Positions 18,101 to 27,074 of a DNA stretch of 64,000 nucleotides are shown here, piece after piece; positions within the stretch are counted from its first letter, which is position 1, and the number at the start of each line of letters is the position of its first letter. The stretch is from positions 7,055 to 71,054 of the forward strand of contig JAWKNK010000015.1 of the NCBI GenBank assembly GCA_041391745.1, written 5' to 3'. The position numbers were made by a program, and so were the translations under genes. The notes beneath the pieces were generated by a model. It worked only from the letters and a program-made list of their open reading frames with translations. It was not told where the DNA came from and did no database searches. Source of the DNA: JAIXWP01 sp041391745. Lineage in GTDB: Bacteria > Bacteroidota > Bacteroidia > Flavobacteriales_D > Sanyastnellaceae.

Positions 18101-21100
18101 GTTTAACCCAAGATGGTTTTTTGGTGAATCCTGCGTCTAGATGGGGTGGTATTCAACGCGCTTTAACAACAACAGATTTCGAAACAAGCAACATTGAATT
18201 TATTCAATTTTGGTTGATGGATCCATTCAATGCTGATTCACCAAACAGCACTGGTGGTGATTTGTATTTCAATTTAGGAAATGTATCAGAAGACGTTTTG
18301 AATGACTCACAATGGAGCTATGAAAACGGATATCCGAACGACAACAATGCGTTGCCTATCCTTCAGAGCACTTGGGGTAATTATCCTGATCCTTCTACAT
18401 TCAATGTTGTAAGCGCGTTTGATAATTCAACACCAAGTTATGCGCAACAGGATATTGGTATCGACGGTTTAAATAGCCAAGCAGAACAAACGTTCTTTGC
18501 GAGTTGGTTGAGTGAGGTTCAAGCCAACTTGAGTGCTGATGGCTATGCTAGAATAGTTCAAGACCCGTCTGCCGATGATTTCGAGTATTTCAGAAATGCC
18601 AATGCAGATGCTTTAGGATTAAATACTTTGGAACGCTATCGCGATTACAATGGGTATGAAGGCAATGCAGATACAACAACGCCAGATGGCTATCCTAGAA
18701 CTGCTACAACTATACCGAACACGGAAGACATCAACCAAGATTTGACATTAAATACGATTGAAAGTTATTTCCAGTATCGCGTGAGTTTGCGTCCAGGAGA
18801 CCTTGGTGAAGCTAACATTGGTAGAAATTACATCACTGATAGTTTTGTTACAACTAAGACAACTGCTAATGGTGATGAGCGAGAAATCAGATGGTACCAA
18901 TTTAAAATTCCAGTAAGAGACTGGGAAAGTCGTTTTGGTAGTATTCCAGATTTTCGTTCGATTCGCTACATGAGAATGTTCTTGAAAGGATGGAATGAGG
19001 AGGTAACATTACGTTTTGCGCGTCTTGAACTTGTTCGTGGTGAATGGAGAAAATATTATCAAAGTTTGGCCGGCCCTCAAGAGGTTGAACCAAATGATGA
19101 CGATGCCACAATATTCAACATTGCAGCAGTAAACATCGAAGAAAATGGTAATCGTGAGCCAGTTCCTTATGTTGTTCCTCCTGGAATTATTCGTGAGCAA
19201 GACGTAGCAAGTGCAAACTTGAGAAGTATGAATGAGCAGGCATTATCTATGGAGGTTTGTAACCTTCGTGACGGCGATGCAAGAGCTGCTTATAGAAATG
19301 TGAAGTTTGACATGCGTCAGTATAAGCGTTTGAGAATGTTTGCTCACGCAGAAGCTTTGACCGGGCCTGATGATTTGAAAGATGGAGATATCACTGTATT
19401 CGTAAGATTAGGTTCTGACTTTGATCAAAACTACTATGAGTACGAATTACCAATGACGGTTACTTCATGGTACACGAATGATGATGACGAGGTGTGGCCT
19501 GAAGCCAACAACTTTGATATCCAATTAGAAGATCTTCAAAAAATTAAAATCGAAAGAGGAGCAACAAGTTCACTTTTGGTGGAATATTCTAAGATGATAG
19601 GTTCAGCTAGAGTTTCCGTGAAAGGAAATCCGAACTTGGCGAATGTGACTGTACTTATGATTGGTGTACGAAACCATAATAAGTTGAGTAATCCATTCCA
19701 AAATACGGACGATGGAAAATCTAAATGTGCTATTGTTTGGGTGAATGAAATTCGACTTTCAGAATTCAATGAAAAAGGTGGTTGGGCCGCAGTAGCGCGA
19801 TTGAATGCACAATTAGCAGACTTCGCAACACTTGCTGTGGCGGGTAACATTTCTACTCCAGGATGGGGTTCACTTGAACAAACCGTTCAAGAACGTCAGC
19901 AGGAAACTAAGATGGGTTTTGACGCAAATTCAACGATTCAAATGGGTAAATTCTTCCCAGAAAATTGGGGTGTTTCGTTACCCATGTATTTGGGTTATTC
20001 TGAAACTGTTCAAACTCCGAAGTATAGTCCGCTTCAACCAGACGTTGTTATGGCTGACTTACCTAACGTTGACAAGCGACTAAAAACAAAATCGCAAACG
20101 TACACGAAGCGACGCAGTATAAACTTCAACGAAGTTAGGATTACTCCGAAGAAAGAGGACAATATGCCGAAGCCAGACGAGGGGAAAGATGAAGGTAAAA
20201 ACCCTCTTAAGCCAGGAGGAAATTCTCCTGCTGGCGGTGGAAACAAACCCGAGAAAGATCACTTCTATGATATCAAAAACTTCAGTGTATCATACAGCTA
20301 TAATGAAGTCTACTATCGCGATATCAATACAGATTGGAGATTGAATAAGCAGTATCGTGGTGCGTTTGATTATAGCTTTAACAATAAGCCAAAAGAAATC
20401 AAGCCATTTAGCAAGGTCCCAATCGTTAAAACTTCGCCTTACTTAAAGTGGATTAAAGAATTTAATTTCTATCCAGGATTCAAATCACTTGGATTCCATA
20501 CAGAAATGAATCGTACATACGAGACTTCGAGAATTAGAAATAACACCCTAGAACTGTCTGGTGTTTACAGTGATATGTTGATCAATACTCAAGTTCAAAA
20601 AACTTGGAATTGGAATCGTACTTACAACGTGAAATACGACTTAACCAAGAGCATTAAACTTGACTATTCAGCGAGCAATGTTGCTTTGGTAGGTGAACCA
20701 AGGGGTGTTATCGACAAGAACAATGTCGATTGGTATAATGCTTATCGCGATACTGTTTGGAACAACATTTCTTCACTTGGGCAAACTACCAACTTCAATC
20801 ACAATGTGGGTGCGTCTTACAAACTCCCATTCGATAAATTCCCATTGGTTGACTTCATCAGTGCGGATGCGCGCTATGCTGGCACGTTTAGATGGGACAG
20901 AGCGCCATTTACACAAGATAGCTTAGGAAACACCATTCAAAACAGCCGTCAGGTGCAGCTGAATGCTCAAGCCAACTTCGAAACATTGTACAACAAGTCG
21001 AAGAAGCTAAAAGAAATTAACCAAGGTAAAAAGCCAAAGAGCCGCGCTAAAGGAAAAGAGGACAATACCAAGAAGGATGGATTTGGAAACGAAAAAGATA

Positions 21101-22560
21101 AAAAAGACGAGCAAGAAGAAAAAATGAATCCGTTGGATGCCACTCTTCGATTCTTGATGATGGTTCGAAATGTGAGTGGAACTTATACTCGGAATGAAGG
21201 TATCTTACTACCTGGTTATAACAAGAAAACATATGTCGTAGGATTTGACCCCGAGTTCAATGGTCCTGGCGTTGACTATTTGATTGGCGGACAAAACACT
21301 GATATTTGGGGTAATCCAAATGGCGGAAATTATGCTTTGCAAGCCGCAGATAATGGCTGGTTGGTTCAAGCTCCATTTTTGAATAATCAATATTCAGAGA
21401 CTTACTCAGAAACTTGGAATTACAAGGTAAATCTTGAACCTGTAAAGTATTTCAAAATAGAAATTACAGGAACAAGAACTGAAGGCCACAACAAAAATTC
21501 ATTCTTCCGATACGACACCAACATTGAAGACTATGACTTTCAGTCTCCAATGGAAACAGGAAATTTCAGCGCATCAATCAACACATGGGCAACTGCTTTT
21601 GTAAAAGATCAAAGTGACAATGGTTGGACATCTACAACCTTTGAAACATTCCTTCAAAACAGATTAGAATCGTCTTCACGTTGGAATGATGCTACTTATT
21701 CAGAAGCAAGCCCAAATCCAAATGGCTATTACCAAGGTTGGGGAAGCACAAGTCAAAATGTTGTTATACCTGCATTCCTCGCGGCTTATATGGGTAAGCA
21801 AGTAAGCGAAGTTTCACTTGATCCGTTCCAGACACGTGCTCAACCAAACTGGCGTGTTACTTACGATGGATTGACAAAGATTCCGGCAATCAAGAAGTAT
21901 TTCAAGCAGTTTAACTTGACACACCAATATCGTTCGACAATGACTACAAGTTATATCCGTAACTTGAATTTCACGGACAATGGAGCAGGTTTACCTTCGG
22001 CAATTGATGCCAGTGAGCAAGAAAACTATATCCCACGAAATCAAATTAATACTGTAACGATTACGGAGCAACTGGCACCGCTTATCGGATTTGATATGAC
22101 TATCAAAACGACAGGTAACAATGACCCTCAAGTGAAAGTTGAATTGAAGCGTGATAGAACTGTTGCGTTAGGCATGAGTAACCTTCAAATTACAGAGACT
22201 AAGAGTAATTCATTGGTTCTTGGTGTGGGTTATAAATTAACGGAAGTGAAAAACTTGTTTGGTAGAAAGTCATCAAAGAAACTTCCGTTCAAAACACCAT
22301 CGAAGACCAACATCAACCTCCGTGCAGATTTGACCATTCGTGATAATACGACTTTGATTAGAAAAATTGAAGAACGTCAAAACCAACCAACAGCTGGTCA
22401 ACGTCTATTCAGCATCAAGTCTAGTATCGACTATGTAGTAAATGATAAATTGAATGTTCGATTCTTCTACGATCATCAGTTGAATAAGCCGAAGATTTCA
22501 ACTTCGTTCCCAACTTCAAATATCAATGCAGGAATCGCGTTGAGATTCACCCTGAATTAA
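15169..22560 (+). CDS. sprA: Type IX secretion system outer-membrane translocon SprA
   Basis: SprA (Sov) is the giant single-chain beta-barrel through which T9SS cargo crosses the outer membrane. The GTG at 15169 is the earliest start after ruvA and opens an N-terminal signal (RISFLFALTSIVWLSWASS). The 2463-residue length fits the family. Recognisable stretches include TMTLDEYLDFNLANNISEFW, NLVGNIGTKLKLNVNYNTE-like text near residue 210 (NVVGNIGTKLKLNVNYNTES), IQGSSGLFGGKIETQWGRL, and a final GIALRFTLN strand. Two long Lys/Glu/Gly-rich low-complexity inserts occur at about residues 1657-1698 and 1942-1990 and probably form loops between barrel strands. PorU and PorV in the same window are its functional partners. 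The frame is intact over 7.4 kb. Confidence 0.97.
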   Translation: MKNNWNSVAARISFLFALTSIVWLSWASSSVVSHGIEYAARPAVADTTVTPIWPNEDDINPSEEQDGIEVPLPDNIEYNVEYNPETGMYEVTQKIGDLDYRPSTTMTLDEYLDFNLANNISEFWIQQQQTDAEKAKEFAPFIKVGGQGFENIFGSNEIEIRPQGSAELTFGVNISKTENPRIPERQRRVTTFDFDQKIQLNVVGNIGTKLKLNVNYNTESTFEFENQMKLEYTGDEDQIIKKIELGNVSLPLKGSLIQGSSGLFGGKIETQWGRLRNTTVFSQQKSERKNITVQGGAQTQQFEISGDNYEANRHYFLSGYFRDGYDQALASLPVVNSGVNITRIEVWVVNQQANTQDVRNLIAFSDLGERSNYMSSDYDIGPLFNPNELANPDNDNNSLYSQMMANEDVLNFTNANAAITNSVLNIRQGVHYERIGNARKLSTSEYTYNSRLGFISLRQALNNAEVLAVAYEYTLNGQTYQVGTLSQDGIAAPQALILKLLKSSITTVRLTDGAPAPLWQNMMKNVYNLGAFGLSPENFRLDVFYNNPSTGIDQNFIARGPLDGKLLIQVLNLDRIDAQQMSGSDGFFDYIPNAATSGGLIDAQSGRVFFPVTQPFGQHLASKIIEGMGDTPEAQDLISQIVYQPLYDSTKTAATVQFPNLNRFKIKGQYQSSSGSEISLNALNIPQGSVSVTAGGIQLQEGIDYTVDYNLGRVRILNEGVMASGQPINISVESNSLFNMQFKTMIGSRFDYTFSDNFAVGATVLNLRERPITQKVNAGDEPVNNTIMGVDFNYQKEVPFLTQLVDKIPFIDTKEKSSISFNGEAAKLFPGHSKAISKVGNAYVDDFEGSQSVIDLRSLNQWFLASTPKLQDGGGGLFPEGGFEDSLIYGYNRAKLSWYVIDPLFFRTSSITPANVANDPDMQSDHRMREVLESEVFPNRQLPPGTPPNISTFDITFRPTFRGPYNYERPNGTTVSAGLTQDGFLVNPASRWGGIQRALTTTDFETSNIEFIQFWLMDPFNADSPNSTGGDLYFNLGNVSEDVLNDSQWSYENGYPNDNNALPILQSTWGNYPDPSTFNVVSAFDNSTPSYAQQDIGIDGLNSQAEQTFFASWLSEVQANLSADGYARIVQDPSADDFEYFRNANADALGLNTLERYRDYNGYEGNADTTTPDGYPRTATTIPNTEDINQDLTLNTIESYFQYRVSLRPGDLGEANIGRNYITDSFVTTKTTANGDEREIRWYQFKIPVRDWESRFGSIPDFRSIRYMRMFLKGWNEEVTLRFARLELVRGEWRKYYQSLAGPQEVEPNDDDATIFNIAAVNIEENGNREPVPYVVPPGIIREQDVASANLRSMNEQALSMEVCNLRDGDARAAYRNVKFDMRQYKRLRMFAHAEALTGPDDLKDGDITVFVRLGSDFDQNYYEYELPMTVTSWYTNDDDEVWPEANNFDIQLEDLQKIKIERGATSSLLVEYSKMIGSARVSVKGNPNLANVTVLMIGVRNHNKLSNPFQNTDDGKSKCAIVWVNEIRLSEFNEKGGWAAVARLNAQLADFATLAVAGNISTPGWGSLEQTVQERQQETKMGFDANSTIQMGKFFPENWGVSLPMYLGYSETVQTPKYSPLQPDVVMADLPNVDKRLKTKSQTYTKRRSINFNEVRITPKKEDNMPKPDEGKDEGKNPLKPGGNSPAGGGNKPEKDHFYDIKNFSVSYSYNEVYYRDINTDWRLNKQYRGAFDYSFNNKPKEIKPFSKVPIVKTSPYLKWIKEFNFYPGFKSLGFHTEMNRTYETSRIRNNTLELSGVYSDMLINTQVQKTWNWNRTYNVKYDLTKSIKLDYSASNVALVGEPRGVIDKNNVDWYNAYRDTVWNNISSLGQTTNFNHNVGASYKLPFDKFPLVDFISADARYAGTFRWDRAPFTQDSLGNTIQNSRQVQLNAQANFETLYNKSKKLKEINQGKKPKSRAKGKEDNTKKDGFGNEKDKKDEQEEKMNPLDATLRFLMMVRNVSGTYTRNEGILLPGYNKKTYVVGFDPEFNGPGVDYLIGGQNTDIWGNPNGGNYALQAADNGWLVQAPFLNNQYSETYSETWNYKVNLEPVKYFKIEITGTRTEGHNKNSFFRYDTNIEDYDFQSPMETGNFSASINTWATAFVKDQSDNGWTSTTFETFLQNRLESSSRWNDATYSEASPNPNGYYQGWGSTSQNVVIPAFLAAYMGKQVSEVSLDPFQTRAQPNWRVTYDGLTKIPAIKKYFKQFNLTHQYRSTMTTSYIRNLNFTDNGAGLPSAIDASEQENYIPRNQINTVTITEQLAPLIGFDMTIKTTGNNDPQVKVELKRDRTVALGMSNLQITETKSNSLVLGVGYKLTEVKNLFGRKSSKKLPFKTPSKTNINLRADLTIRDNTTLIRKIEERQNQPTAGQRLFSIKSSIDYVVNDKLNVRFFYDHQLNKPKISTSFPTSNINAGIALRFTLN

Positions 22561-25500
22561 TCCAGGGGTCTCAACGCCTTTCCTAAAATTGGTTGAACAT
22601 TTGACGCTCTAGTTAGCCAATCATTCCAACTATCATTAACTAAATTCTGATATTTGGTTATCAAAACAGTTTGTTGTTTGAATGCAATGTCAAACGCCAA
22701 ATCAAACGCTACTTGATGTTCGCTGTATTCATCGCCGATGAAGCCAGAAACCGCCCACCATTTACTCATTACAGTATGTGAGTTGTCATGAATTCCTTTT
22801 TGATTTTCATCACCATAGATTTCATCTTCGAGTGATGATAGAACCTTCATTAACGAATCTGCTTCTGCGAATAACTCCTTTTTAGATGAATCCTCCACAT
22901 ATTTCCATGCGCTCTCGGCAATAGAAACACTTTCCCTCATTGTCTTAATGTTTTCTTGAAGAGCCACAAGTTTGTTCATCTCTTTTGTAAATACTTCCCA
23001 ATTCTTTTGCGCCGCTTCATAAAATTCCTCGTTGAATTTCAATCTTGGGTCTGACTTAATTTCTACAAAAGTTGAGTCTTTGCTTTCTTTGAATTCATAA
23101 TAAACAACGTACTTACCAGACTTAACACCGTAACCAGTTCCCGGAGGAGAGTCATCGCGATCTCTGCGCTTGCGCGCAGGCCATGGCTCACCATTTGTTT
23201 CTCCGTACCAGTGCAATAAATTCAAGCCACTGTCTGGTTCTGAAATAAACCAACGAAGTGTATCATGGTGCTCACCTAGAATTGAGACTTTTACTTTGGG
23301 CTTTTCCTTTGATTTTTCTTTTGGATAATTAAAATAATAAGCTAGACCTGCGCCTGTTGGTTTATTGTTTCCTGCAAATTCTGCATCCGCAGGAAACCTC
23401 TTTCCATCAGCTCTTTTGAACACAGCATTGCAGTTTGACTGGGCGTTTATGGCTGTAAGTTGATTATCGAAAACATGCGGATTTTTAGCTAACATTCTCA
23501 AAGGCGAGATATCGTCAATAATGTAAGCCGCCCTTCCAAATGTTCCAATGATTAAATCTCCTTCGCGAGGGTGAATTTTTAAATCCTGAGTTGCAACCGA
23601 GGGGTAATTCTTAGACCACTTTGTCCAAGAAAGCCCGTGATCAATTGAAACATAAAGACCATGTTCCGTTCCGAGAAATAGCAAATTTCTTTCTTCAGTA
23701 TCTTGAGCAATACTCAAGCAATGACCAGCGACTTTATTCTTCTCGGTTAGATTTTTCCATGTTTTACCATTATCCGTAGAATGATATAAATAGGCATTCC
23801 AATCATTCATTCGATAATTATTTACTACAACAAATATTTCATCTTTCGCGCCATGTAATATGAAAGGGATCCAAGCATTTTTGGGGAATCCTTTTATTTG
23901 TGATGACACATTTTTCCACGTGCTACCATGATCAGTAGAATGTTGCAAATTGCCATCATCAGTGCCCACCCAAATATCATTTTGAGAGGCAGAAATTGAA
24001 ATAATCGTACAATAATTTTCAGCACTGGTAGCATCAATCGTTAAACCTCCGCTTTTATGCGCTATCAATTTTGTTGTGTCATTAGAGGTTAAGTCAGGAG
24101 AGATCTTGCTCCATGATTTACCATGGTCAGTTGAATAATGAAGGAACTGTGAACCGAAATAAAGTCCTGTTTCATTTTCAAAAATTGCGCTATTCCAATT
24201 GAATCGAAGCTTCGTTGAATCGTCGGCAATCGGTTGACATGAATACATATTTCCGGTTTCCGTATCAATGTGATTCACCTCGCCTCCTTGCGACATGGCG
24301 TACACATATCTTGAATTATCTCGACGGGGAACTACGTCGAATCCATCACCGAAAAGTACTTCAGACCAATCACTTTCTGTGATTCCGCTACTGTGCCATA
24401 CATATCCCGGACCTTTCCAAGAACCATTGTCTTGCATACCGCCGTAGACATTGTACGGGGTTTCCATATCATAGTTGATATGATAGAATTGCCCAAGTGG
24501 TAAATTCTCTACAAATCTCCAATTGCGACCGCCATCGTAGGAAACATTCATTCCACCATCATTCCCTTCCATCATAAAAGATGGATTGCTTTGACTCCAC
24601 CAGAATGCGTGATGATCAGGATGCACTCCCCAATAAGGTAGAATGGTGTTCCATGTTTTTCCACCGTCAATACTTTCACTCACTGTGCTATGCAGGTAAA
24701 TCAAATGATTTTCATTTGATGGATCTACATAAAATTCATTGTAATAAAAAGGTCGATCATCCACGTGATCGGTGGTAACTAATTTCCATTTAACTCCACC
24801 ATCCACAGATCTATACAATCCAGTTTTTTCCGACTCAATCATTGCATAAACTACCTTTGAGTTACTTGGTGCGATAGCTATTCCTATTCTGCCAAGTGGT
24901 CCCTTCGGTAGGCCATCATCTTCTGATAATAATCTCCAAGTCTTACCTCCATCCAATGTTCTATACAGACCAGAGCCAGCCCCTCCACTATTAAAGTACC
25001 ACGGCTGGCGTTGGTATTGCCACATTGCAGCGAATAACTTATTGGAGTTACTTGGATCCATAACTAGATCAGCACATCCCACAGAATCATTCACAAACAA
25101 TACTTTTTCCCAATTTTCTCCTCCATCAGAAGTTTTGAAAACCCCTCTATCTGCGTTTGGTCCCCAAGGAGACCCGCCTGCCCCTGCATAAACCACGTCT
25201 TCATTATTTCTGTCAATGCAAATTCGGTGAATCACTTTCGTTGATTCTAACCCCATTTTCACCCATGTATTTCCAGCATCTAAGCTCTTATAAATACCTT
25301 TTCCGCTAGTCTGACTATTCCTAGGGTTCCCCTCTCCTGTTCCAACCCATACAACATCGTGATTTGAAGGGGCAATTTTCACCGCGCCAATTCCAATCAC
25401 TTCTTGTTCATCAAAAAGTGGTTGCCATGTAAGCGTTCCACTTTCGCTTTTCCAAACACCACCGCTAGCAGTTCCCACATAAACGGGACCTTGCGGTTCA

Positions 25501-25667
25501 TCAATAGCGTCGATGCTTGTTACACGCCCACTTGTTACTGCAGGCCCAATTGAGCGCACGCTCATGTTGTTAAGTAAATGTGTTGGAATCTGCTGACCAT
25601 TGCTACTTGTGGCGCTGAAAAGTGCAATGAAGCACAACAATCCGAAAGAGAATTTTAATTTCATCAT
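22557..25667 (-). CDS. Secreted BNR/VPS10-type beta-propeller protein (glycosyl-hydrolase-like)
   Basis: The 1036-residue protein has a signal peptide (MKLKFSFGLLCFIALFSATSS). Many BNR/Asp-box repeats of type S-x-D-x-G-x-T-W follow (KSLDAGNTWVKMG, KTSDGGENWEKV, RTLDGGKTWRLL, HSTDNGKTWKNL, VSIDHGLSWTKW), spread over residues 40-700 and folding as VPS10/sialidase-like propellers. The last 300 residues are helical (FNEEFYEAAQKNWEVFTKEM). Such proteins are often labelled glycosyl hydrolases, but no catalytic site is evident. Its stop overlaps the convergent sprA stop by four bases. An exact -7 box ends five bases before the first ATG at 25667; a second ATG follows immediately. Confidence 0.8.
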   Translation of the reverse strand: MMKLKFSFGLLCFIALFSATSSNGQQIPTHLLNNMSVRSIGPAVTSGRVTSIDAIDEPQGPVYVGTASGGVWKSESGTLTWQPLFDEQEVIGIGAVKIAPSNHDVVWVGTGEGNPRNSQTSGKGIYKSLDAGNTWVKMGLESTKVIHRICIDRNNEDVVYAGAGGSPWGPNADRGVFKTSDGGENWEKVLFVNDSVGCADLVMDPSNSNKLFAAMWQYQRQPWYFNSGGAGSGLYRTLDGGKTWRLLSEDDGLPKGPLGRIGIAIAPSNSKVVYAMIESEKTGLYRSVDGGVKWKLVTTDHVDDRPFYYNEFYVDPSNENHLIYLHSTVSESIDGGKTWNTILPYWGVHPDHHAFWWSQSNPSFMMEGNDGGMNVSYDGGRNWRFVENLPLGQFYHINYDMETPYNVYGGMQDNGSWKGPGYVWHSSGITESDWSEVLFGDGFDVVPRRDNSRYVYAMSQGGEVNHIDTETGNMYSCQPIADDSTKLRFNWNSAIFENETGLYFGSQFLHYSTDHGKSWSKISPDLTSNDTTKLIAHKSGGLTIDATSAENYCTIISISASQNDIWVGTDDGNLQHSTDHGSTWKNVSSQIKGFPKNAWIPFILHGAKDEIFVVVNNYRMNDWNAYLYHSTDNGKTWKNLTEKNKVAGHCLSIAQDTEERNLLFLGTEHGLYVSIDHGLSWTKWSKNYPSVATQDLKIHPREGDLIIGTFGRAAYIIDDISPLRMLAKNPHVFDNQLTAINAQSNCNAVFKRADGKRFPADAEFAGNNKPTGAGLAYYFNYPKEKSKEKPKVKVSILGEHHDTLRWFISEPDSGLNLLHWYGETNGEPWPARKRRDRDDSPPGTGYGVKSGKYVVYYEFKESKDSTFVEIKSDPRLKFNEEFYEAAQKNWEVFTKEMNKLVALQENIKTMRESVSIAESAWKYVEDSSKKELFAEADSLMKVLSSLEDEIYGDENQKGIHDNSHTVMSKWWAVSGFIGDEYSEHQVAFDLAFDIAFKQQTVLITKYQNLVNDSWNDWLTRASNVQPILGKALRPLD

Positions 25668-25671
25668 ATTT

Positions 25672-25679
25672 CAAAAGTA
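25672..25679 (-). promoter_or_regulatory. -7 promoter element for the BNR-repeat gene
   Basis: On the minus strand it reads TACTTTTG, an exact TAnnTTTG match that ends five bases before the ATG-ATG start. A transcript from it would have almost no leader. Confidence 0.5.
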
Positions 25680-25696
25680 AATAAATGTAGATTCAA

Positions 25697-25704
25697 TAGA
25701 TTTG
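25697..25704 (+). promoter_or_regulatory. -7 promoter element overlapping the first possible start of the acetyltransferase gene
   Basis: TAGATTTG is an exact TAnnTTTG match. Its last three bases are the TTG at 25702 that is the earliest possible start. If the box is used, translation must begin further downstream, most simply at the TTG at 25732. Confidence 0.45.
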
Positions 25705-26277
25705 CAATTACACCATCGGTCAACAACGCCTTTGAAAACACGATTAGACACATTCAATAATTCTTGGTACAAGCCAGGCAATCCGTTAAAGAGAATACTG
25801 TGGTATTGCACGAGCTATGTCTTTTTGGAGTCTGCCTTCCCGATCAATTCTATAAAAAAATTGGTGCTACGAATGTTTGGAGCTACGATTGGAAAGGGTG
25901 TCGTAATCAAACCAAACGTTCAAATCAAATATCCATGGAAATTGAAAGTGGGAGATTATAGTTGGATTGGAGAGCATGTTTGGATAGATAATTTAGCGGA
26001 AGTTACCATAGGCAGTCATTGTTGTATTTCGCAAGGAGCTCTTCTGTTAACTGGCAATCATGACTATAGAAAATCTACTTTTGATTTGGTCATTGGGGAG
26101 ATTAAACTAGAAGATGGTTCATGGGTTGGCGCTAAGAGTACTGTTTGTCCTGGAGTTACTTTGCATGACCATGCTGTGCTTGCAGTAGGAAGTGTGGCTA
26201 CAAAAAATTTGGATTCATCCTCAATTTATCAAGGAAATCCTGCTGTAAAAATTCGTGATCGCGTAATCAAAGAATGA
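25702..26277 (+). CDS. WcaF-like hexapeptide-repeat acetyltransferase
   Basis: The protein is up to 191 residues. The N-terminal motif LDTFNNSWYKPGNPLKRILWY is that of the putative colanic acid acetyltransferase WcaF family (key part FNNSWYKPG). A left-handed beta-helix of hexapeptide repeats follows (IGKGVVIKPNVQIKYPWKL, VGDYSWIGEHVWI, VTIGSHCCISQGALLLTGNHDY, VCPGVTLHDHAVLAVGS), with the catalytic-type His in GNHDY. It would O-acetylate a sugar using acetyl-CoA during exopolysaccharide or glycan synthesis. It overlaps the glycosyltransferase gene by four bases (ATGA). The start is uncertain: TTG at 25702, or TTG at 25732 (giving MKTRLDTF), which agrees better with the promoter box. Confidence 0.85.
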   Translation: MQLHHRSTTPLKTRLDTFNNSWYKPGNPLKRILWYCTSYVFLESAFPINSIKKLVLRMFGATIGKGVVIKPNVQIKYPWKLKVGDYSWIGEHVWIDNLAEVTIGSHCCISQGALLLTGNHDYRKSTFDLVIGEIKLEDGSWVGAKSTVCPGVTLHDHAVLAVGSVATKNLDSSSIYQGNPAVKIRDRVIKE

Positions 26278-27023
26278 AAGTTAGTATAATCACCATATGC
26301 TACAATAGTGCTTCTACTATTGAAGCTACGATTCAGTCCGTAATTGCTCAGGAGTATCATGATATCGAATATATTATTATTGATGGTGCATCAAAAGACG
26401 ATACTATTTCGATTGTAAATAAATATCGCGAGCAAATTGCCCGAATAATTTCTGAGCCCGATCAGGGTATTTACGACGCGATGAATAAAGGCGTGAAAGC
26501 TGCAAGTGGTGATGTAATTGGAATTCTAAATTCTGATGACATTTATGCTGATACACATGTGATCGACGATATTGTGAAAACGTTTCGATCCAATAAGTGT
26601 GATGCAGTATATGCAGACTTGGTTTATGTAGATAGAGAAGATACCTCAAAAGTGATACGCTATTGGAAGTCTGGAAAATATGAAGAGGGTAAGTTCTTGA
26701 ACGGATGGATGCCTCCTCATCCTACCTTTTTTGTTAAAAGAGAAGTTTATGAAAGTCATGGAATTTATAATACCAGTTTTCGTTCGGCAGCAGATTATGA
26801 GTTCATGCTTCGCGTGATACATAAATTTAAAATTTCTTTAGCCTATTTACCGCGAGTGATTACAAAAATGAGAGTCGGAGGTGAAAGTAATGTTACATTA
26901 AAGAATCGTATTCGCGCTAACAAAGAGGATCGAAGAGCGTGGGAAATCAATCAACTCCAACCCCGATTTTACACGTTATTTTTTAAACCACTGTCTAAGT
27001 TGATTCAATTCGTAAGAAAATAA
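26274..27023 (+). CDS. Family 2 (GT-A) glycosyltransferase
   Basis: This 249-residue enzyme starts with the GT2 nucleotide-sugar fold (MKVSIITICYNSASTIEATI), then DGASKDDT, and the metal-binding loop ILNSDDIYAD. Later motifs include GWMPPHPTFFVKREVY and FRSAADYEFMLRV, as in WcaA-type transferases for polysaccharide side chains. It lacks membrane segments, so it is cytosolic or peripheral. It is coupled to the acetyltransferase by an ATGA overlap and ends at a strong terminator. The two genes form a small isolated glycan-modification operon with no polymerase or flippase nearby. Confidence 0.9.
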   Translation: MKVSIITICYNSASTIEATIQSVIAQEYHDIEYIIIDGASKDDTISIVNKYREQIARIISEPDQGIYDAMNKGVKAASGDVIGILNSDDIYADTHVIDDIVKTFRSNKCDAVYADLVYVDREDTSKVIRYWKSGKYEEGKFLNGWMPPHPTFFVKREVYESHGIYNTSFRSAADYEFMLRVIHKFKISLAYLPRVITKMRVGGESNVTLKNRIRANKEDRRAWEINQLQPRFYTLFFKPLSKLIQFVRK

Positions 27024-27048
27024 AAAGGCCGTCTATAGACGGCCTTTT
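27023..27048. terminator. Bidirectional terminator between convergent genes
   Basis: GGCCGTC (27027-27033) pairs with GACGGCC (27038-27044) around a TATA loop, with A run before and TTTT after. It serves both the glycosyltransferase gene and the minus-strand DUF6089 gene. Confidence 0.88.
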
Positions 27049-27074
27049 CTTTATATTCAATAATACAAAGCGTA

